Made by a program: the position numbers and the translations under genes
The notes under the pieces: model-generated
The model's input: only the letters and a program-made list of their open reading frames with translations
What the model was told of the DNA's origin: nothing
The model's database searches: none
In this document: positions 11,942 through 14,789 of the stretch, piece after piece
Layout of the letters: every line of letters starts with the position of its first letter
Numbering within the stretch: the stretch's first letter is position 1
Assembly: GCA_025924435.1 (NCBI GenBank)
Contig: JAICIL010000082.1
Coordinates: 1 to 14,789 of the forward strand
Origin: Chloroflexia bacterium
GTDB lineage: Bacteria; Chloroflexota; Chloroflexia; Thermomicrobiales; JALYUS01
DNA: 14,789 nucleotides
Reading direction: 5' to 3'

Positions 11942-12430
11942 ATGTCCAACGTTGACGATTTCATTCGGGCAAACGAGCGATACGCGGCGACGTTCGCGAA
12001 GGGCGATCTGCCCGCGCCACCGGAGCGGAAAATTGCCGTCGTGACCTGCATGGATGCGCGGCTCGATCCGGCGAAATTCCTCGGCCTCGAAGAGGGCGAT
12101 GCGCACGTCATCCGCAATGCGGGCGGCCGCGCCGCCGATGCGATCCGCTCGCTCGTCATCTCGCAGCAACTGCTCGGCACGCGCGAAATTGCGGTCATCC
12201 ATCACACCGACTGCGGCATGCTGTCGTTCACCGAGGAGCAACTGCACCGGAAACTCCACGATGAGTTGCATGTCCATGCCGAGATCGCATTCCTGCCGTT
12301 CACCGATCTGGAGCAGAGCGTGCGCGACGATGTCGCGGCGCTCCGCTCCTCGCCGTTGCTGCTCCCCGAAATCCCCGTGCGCGGCTATATCTACGATATC
12401 CACACCGGGCGGCTGCACGAGGTGACGTAG
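11942..12430 (+). CDS. Beta-class carbonic anhydrase
   Basis: Zinc enzyme interconverting CO2 and bicarbonate, cytoplasmic, 162 residues. This is the compact beta-class form like Mycobacterium tuberculosis Rv1284, whose zinc ligands Cys35, His88 and Cys91 correspond here to C36 (VTCMDAR), H88 and C91 (HHTDCGM). The D38-R40 dyad is present. RNAGGRAADAIRSL (58-71) and SQQLLGTREIAVIHHTDCGM (74-93) match the family, and the C-terminal IPVRGYIYDIHTGRLHEV is the usual last strand. The upstream in-frame extension to 11870 overlaps the promoter, and ATG 11942 has GGGGAGG six bases away. It appears monocistronic, with a hairpin after the stop. A housekeeping supply of bicarbonate is the likely role. 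Confidence 0.93.
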   Translation: MSNVDDFIRANERYAATFAKGDLPAPPERKIAVVTCMDARLDPAKFLGLEEGDAHVIRNAGGRAADAIRSLVISQQLLGTREIAVIHHTDCGMLSFTEEQLHRKLHDELHVHAEIAFLPFTDLEQSVRDDVAALRSSPLLLPEIPVRGYIYDIHTGRLHEVT

Positions 12431-12440
12431 CGCCAGACAG

Positions 12441-12481
12441 CGGTGGAGTGGCGGGCTTTCGGATGAAGGCCGCCGCCACCG
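12441..12481. terminator. Strong hairpin after the carbonic anhydrase gene
   Basis: CGGTGG (12441-12446) pairs with CCACCG (12476-12481), and inside it GGCGGGCTT (12450-12458) pairs with AAGGCCGCC (12466-12474) at eight of nine positions, around a seven-base loop. It begins ten bases after the stop. No T-tract follows, so it is a terminator-like or mRNA-stabilising structure rather than a classic intrinsic terminator. Confidence 0.45.
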
Positions 12482-12736
12482 GGACAAGGCCGACAGGTCA
12501 TCTCTCCCGCTTTCGATGGAACGGCGGGGGCGTCTTCCGTCCTCGTCGTCCATCACCGCGCGCACGGTCAATGCCCGACCGGCGCGCGTCTACTGACGAC
12601 GCTTTTCTTCCCTATACGGACAGTTGACAAAACATTTGGAGGCGTGGGACGATCATCGGACGGATCATTGCGCGCGGGGTTGTGGGGCTGCTGCTACACG
12701 CGCTCGTGATATTTCCAATGCACGTCTCGGTAAAGG
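12482..12736. other. Gene-free spacer before the DUF218 gene
   Basis: No supportable coding region lies here. TTGACA at 12624-12629 is a perfect -35 sequence, but 17-18 bases downstream there is only GACGAT, so a promoter for the DUF218 gene is possible but weak. The stretch 12652-12735 has short open frames with hydrophobic residues (GVVGLLLHALVIFP) that lack a start with proper ribosome-site spacing; I treat them as chance. Confidence 0.3.
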
Positions 12737-13435
12737 ATGCGTCTCGTGGCTCATTCCGCACGTCCCTATTCCTATCGCGCCACGACGGGCACCCGGCCGC
12801 TGCCTGCGGCGCGGCGCGTCAGTCGCGCGCGTCGGCGCGTCCCGCTCTTTCGCCTCGTCGGCGCGCTCGTGCTCGCCGCGCTCGCGTTCACGCTTGTCGC
12901 CGCATTGACGCTCGGTGTCTTGATTAAGCGTCAGGCGGGGCGGGATGAGGCGCGACCGTCGGATGCGATCGTCGTGCTCGGCGCGGCGCAGTGGGACGGC
13001 AAGCCGTCGCCCGTCTTGCAGGCGCGGCTCGACCACGCCTTCGATCTCTACGCCGCCGGGCTCGCGCCGAAGGTGATCGTCACCGGGGGCGTCGGGGTGG
13101 GCGATAACTACTCCGAGGGCGAGGTGGCGCGGCAGTATCTCCTGCGAAAGGGCGTGCCGACCGCCGCCGTGTTGACCGAGAACCGGGGCCGCACCTCCTA
13201 CGAATCCATGGAAGGTGCGACGCTGCTCATGCAGCGCAACGGCTGGCACAGCGCGCTCCTCGTCTCCGACCCGTTCCACATGTACCGCCTCAAGCGGATG
13301 GCGACGGACCTCGGCGTGCGGGCGGCGACCTCCCCGACGCGCACCAGCCCGATCCTCCCCGGCAGCGACGAGGAGCGCCGCTATATGGTCCGCGAAGTCG
13401 CCAGCCTCGCCGACTATCTCCTCTTCCGCCACTGA
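12737..13435 (+). CDS. DUF218 / YdcF-SanA-ElyC family membrane protein
   Basis: 232 residues. A basic N-terminus (RRVSRARRRVP) is followed by one membrane helix (about 39-63, LFRLVGALVLAALAFTLVAALTLGVL), so the DUF218 domain (about 77-230) probably faces outward. Domain motifs are DAIVVLGAAQWDGKPSPVLQ, ARLDHAFDLY, VIVTGGVG, EGEVARQYLL, and LTENRGRTSYESMEGA, then VSDPFHMYRLKRM. The E. coli relatives SanA and ElyC affect envelope integrity and cell-wall precursor handling; the exact biochemistry is unsettled. AAAGGA overlaps the ATG at 12737 and is eight bases from an in-frame GTG at 12746, so the true start may be that GTG (229 residues). Stands alone between two spacers. Confidence 0.87.
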   Translation: MRLVAHSARPYSYRATTGTRPLPAARRVSRARRRVPLFRLVGALVLAALAFTLVAALTLGVLIKRQAGRDEARPSDAIVVLGAAQWDGKPSPVLQARLDHAFDLYAAGLAPKVIVTGGVGVGDNYSEGEVARQYLLRKGVPTAAVLTENRGRTSYESMEGATLLMQRNGWHSALLVSDPFHMYRLKRMATDLGVRAATSPTRTSPILPGSDEERRYMVREVASLADYLLFRH

Positions 13436-13449
13436 GGCCGAGCGACGTA

Positions 13450-13556
13450 CGAACCGCCAAGCCGTGAAGCACGCGAAGAGAGAAATAGGGAACAAGATGC
13501 CGATAGAGCATCTGTACGTACGCTAGTGTCTGTTTGTTCTCCCCGTATTTCTTGGC
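13450..13556. repeat. Possible degenerate palindromic repeat after the DUF218 gene
   Basis: AACCGCCAAGCCGTGAAGCA... at about 13451 resembles the end of dispersed AACCGCCAAGACGCCAAG repeats. AGAAATAGGGAACAA (13481-13495) is imperfectly complementary to 13534-13552 (TTGTTCTCCCCGTATTTCT), and a six-base-pair hairpin (AGATGC/GCATCT) lies between. The arms are diverged, so this may be an old copy or chance. No gene is evident in 13436-13665. Confidence 0.3.
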
Positions 13557-13580
13557 ATTTTTAGATTTTCGCCGTTTAAT
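13552..13580 (+). promoter_or_regulatory. Sigma-70-like promoter of the exported glycosidase-like gene
   Basis: TTGGCA at 13552-13557, a 17-base spacer and TTTAAT at 13575-13580; each box matches consensus at five of six positions. It lies in the most AT-rich stretch of the window and would start transcription near 13587, about 80 bases before the GTG start at 13666. The -35 coincides with the end of the possible degenerate palindromic repeat. Confidence 0.55.
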
Positions 13581-13665
13581 CGCATCACCAATTGCGTTTT
13601 CATCCGTTGTACCTTCTGCAAGGGTGAGGGGCCTTGTGGGTGAGGCGCGACGAGGAGTGGACACT

Positions 13666-14789
13666 GTGAGGACGTTGATGCGGGGGGGCGCGCGCCGGGG
13701 CGCGGCGTTCGGCTTATTTGTGCTGCTTTTTCCCCTGCTGTGTTCCGTTGTGACGGTCCGTGCCGCCGCGCCGTTTCTGCTCGATCCGATTTTCCAGCCG
13801 TTCGCGAGCAGCATCGGGACCGACATCCTCGGTTTGCCGATCTCGCCGGTCATCACGCGCGACGGCATGCGCTATCAGTACACCGAGCGCGCGCGGCTCG
13901 AAATGCCCATAAATGGCGGCGTCGTCCAACTCGCCCGCGCGGGGGCGATCCTCTCCTCCGGGCGCGATTTCAAGCCGTTGGCGTCGAGCAGCGTCAACGC
14001 GGACGCGCGCTACTTCGCCGAGACGAAGCACAGCCTCGCCTACGGCTTCCGCGCCTACTGGGAGGAGCACGGCGGCGTCACGGTCTTCGGGTTGCCGATC
14101 TCCGAGGAATTCGTGGAACTCAATCCGACGGACGGCAAGCGGTACGATGTCCAGTACTTCGAGCGCGCCAAGTTCGAGCGGCACCCCGAGTACGCCGGGA
14201 CGCCGAATGAGATTCAACTCGGTTTCCTCGGCGCGCAACTCTACCAGTTCTATGAGAGCACCCAGATGCCCGGCGTGATCGGGCAGGTGCCGGGCCTGAA
14301 GACACCCTCCAACCCGGAGATCGGCCTCGTCACCGAGTTCACGAACCAGCCGCGCGACCAACTCCTGAAGATGGTCGGCGACCTCGGCGTGCGTTGGGTG
14401 CGGCAGCCGGTGCAGTGGTTCGCGCTCGAACCGGCGCCCGGTCAGTACGACTTCGGCGGCCTCGACCTCCTCCTGAACGACCTGAAGGTGCAGGGCGTGA
14501 ACGTCCTCCTGACCGTCTCCGGCAGCCCGACATGGGCGACGGTGGCCGGTGACAACGGTGGCCCGCGCGATCCGGCCGATTTCGCGCGCTTCATGTCCGC
14601 GCTGGCGACGAAATTCGCGGGGCGCGTCGGGGCGTACGAAATCTGGAACGAGCCGAATCTCGCGCTCGAATGGGGGCCGCGCGTTGATCCGAGCGCGTAC
14701 GTGGAACTGCTGAAGGCTGCCGCGCCCGCCGTCCGGGCGGCGGATCCGCACGCGATCATTGTCGCCGCCGCGCTCGGCCCGACGGGGTA
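13666..14789 (+). CDS. Secreted clan-A-like glycoside hydrolase with N-terminal FGLPIS/YFERAKFE repeats, C-terminus cut off
   Basis: At least 374 residues, running off the right edge. GTG 13666 has GAGGAG eight bases upstream; ATG 13678 is the alternative. A signal peptide spans about 1-34 (RRGAAFGLFVLLFPLLCSVVTVRAAA). Two related repeats follow: ILGLPISPVITRDGMRYQYTERARLEM and VFGLPISEEFVELNPTDGKR...QYFERAKFERHPE, a module seen in exported proteins of Chloroflexota. From about 220 a TIM-barrel begins: MVGDLGVRWVRQPVQWFALE, then LTVSGSPTWAT and AYEIWNEPNLALEW, in which E329 of the NEP motif is the presumed acid/base. The barrel resembles GH39/GH5-type enzymes; the nucleophile lies beyond the window, so the family and substrate are uncertain. 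It probably acts on polysaccharide outside the cell. Confidence 0.8.
   Translation, partial: MRTLMRGGARRGAAFGLFVLLFPLLCSVVTVRAAAPFLLDPIFQPFASSIGTDILGLPISPVITRDGMRYQYTERARLEMPINGGVVQLARAGAILSSGRDFKPLASSSVNADARYFAETKHSLAYGFRAYWEEHGGVTVFGLPISEEFVELNPTDGKRYDVQYFERAKFERHPEYAGTPNEIQLGFLGAQLYQFYESTQMPGVIGQVPGLKTPSNPEIGLVTEFTNQPRDQLLKMVGDLGVRWVRQPVQWFALEPAPGQYDFGGLDLLLNDLKVQGVNVLLTVSGSPTWATVAGDNGGPRDPADFARFMSALATKFAGRVGAYEIWNEPNLALEWGPRVDPSAYVELLKAAAPAVRAADPHAIIVAAALGPTG

Noticed and set aside
12682..12927. Small hydrophobic peptide before the DUF218 gene
   Set aside because: No properly spaced ribosome site, the hydrophobic part is short, and the rest is Arg/Ala-rich shadow of the DUF218 gene.
13714..14751. 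345-residue minus-strand open frame
   Set aside because: Antisense to the exported glycosidase-like gene, which has a signal peptide, NEP motif and promoter.

Overview
This is a GC-rich bacterial window (about two thirds G+C or more by eye) made of short operons on both strands. Several traits suggest a Chloroflexota-like or similar GC-rich, repeat-laden lineage, but this is an inference because no rRNA or lineage-defining marker is present. These traits are palindromic repeats of the 'NRRGAENAE' type, an exported glycosidase-like protein with FGLPIS...QYFERAKFE repeats, and a Thr/Pro/Ala-rich lipoprotein with PsbP-like domains.

Layout. A truncated membrane-anchored multi-PAS/GAF signalling protein fills 1-1740 on the minus strand. 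Divergent from it are a class II histone-deacetylase-family amidohydrolase (2015-2956), a small GNAT acetyltransferase (3000-3452), and the histidine-biosynthesis pair hisH-hisA (3558-4939, ATGA overlap). A Phd/RelE-ParE toxin-antitoxin module follows directly (5006-5601) behind a near-perfect palindromic operator. Then come an MFS transporter (5653-6939) and a second toxin-antitoxin module (6923-7449), whose MazF/PemK-like toxin is interrupted by one in-frame TAA. The two toxin-antitoxin modules therefore bracket the transporter.

On the minus strand, 11701 down to 7481 reads as a probable four-gene unit. It holds a COG3375-like GNAT acyltransferase, an enolase-superfamily o-succinylbenzoate synthase/N-acylamino acid racemase, a lipoprotein with two PsbP-like domains, and a SAM-dependent methyltransferase. 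The first two are translationally coupled and resemble the known D- to L-amino acid conversion pair. On the plus strand after that come a beta-type carbonic anhydrase (11942-12430), a DUF218/YdcF-SanA membrane protein (12737-13435), and the 5' part of a secreted clan-A-like glycoside hydrolase that runs off the right edge.

The intergenic regions hold the most unusual signals. Palindromic repeats of at least two families sit on gene boundaries and appear to supply expression signals: a Shine-Dalgarno for hisH, and the start codon plus signal-peptide n-region of the lipoprotein. Two genes (the deacetylase and the MFS transporter) share the layout TTGnnn-N17-GAnACT-N6-ATG, which fits leaderless transcription. 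I found no CRISPR array, tRNA, rRNA, complete insertion sequence or phage gene.
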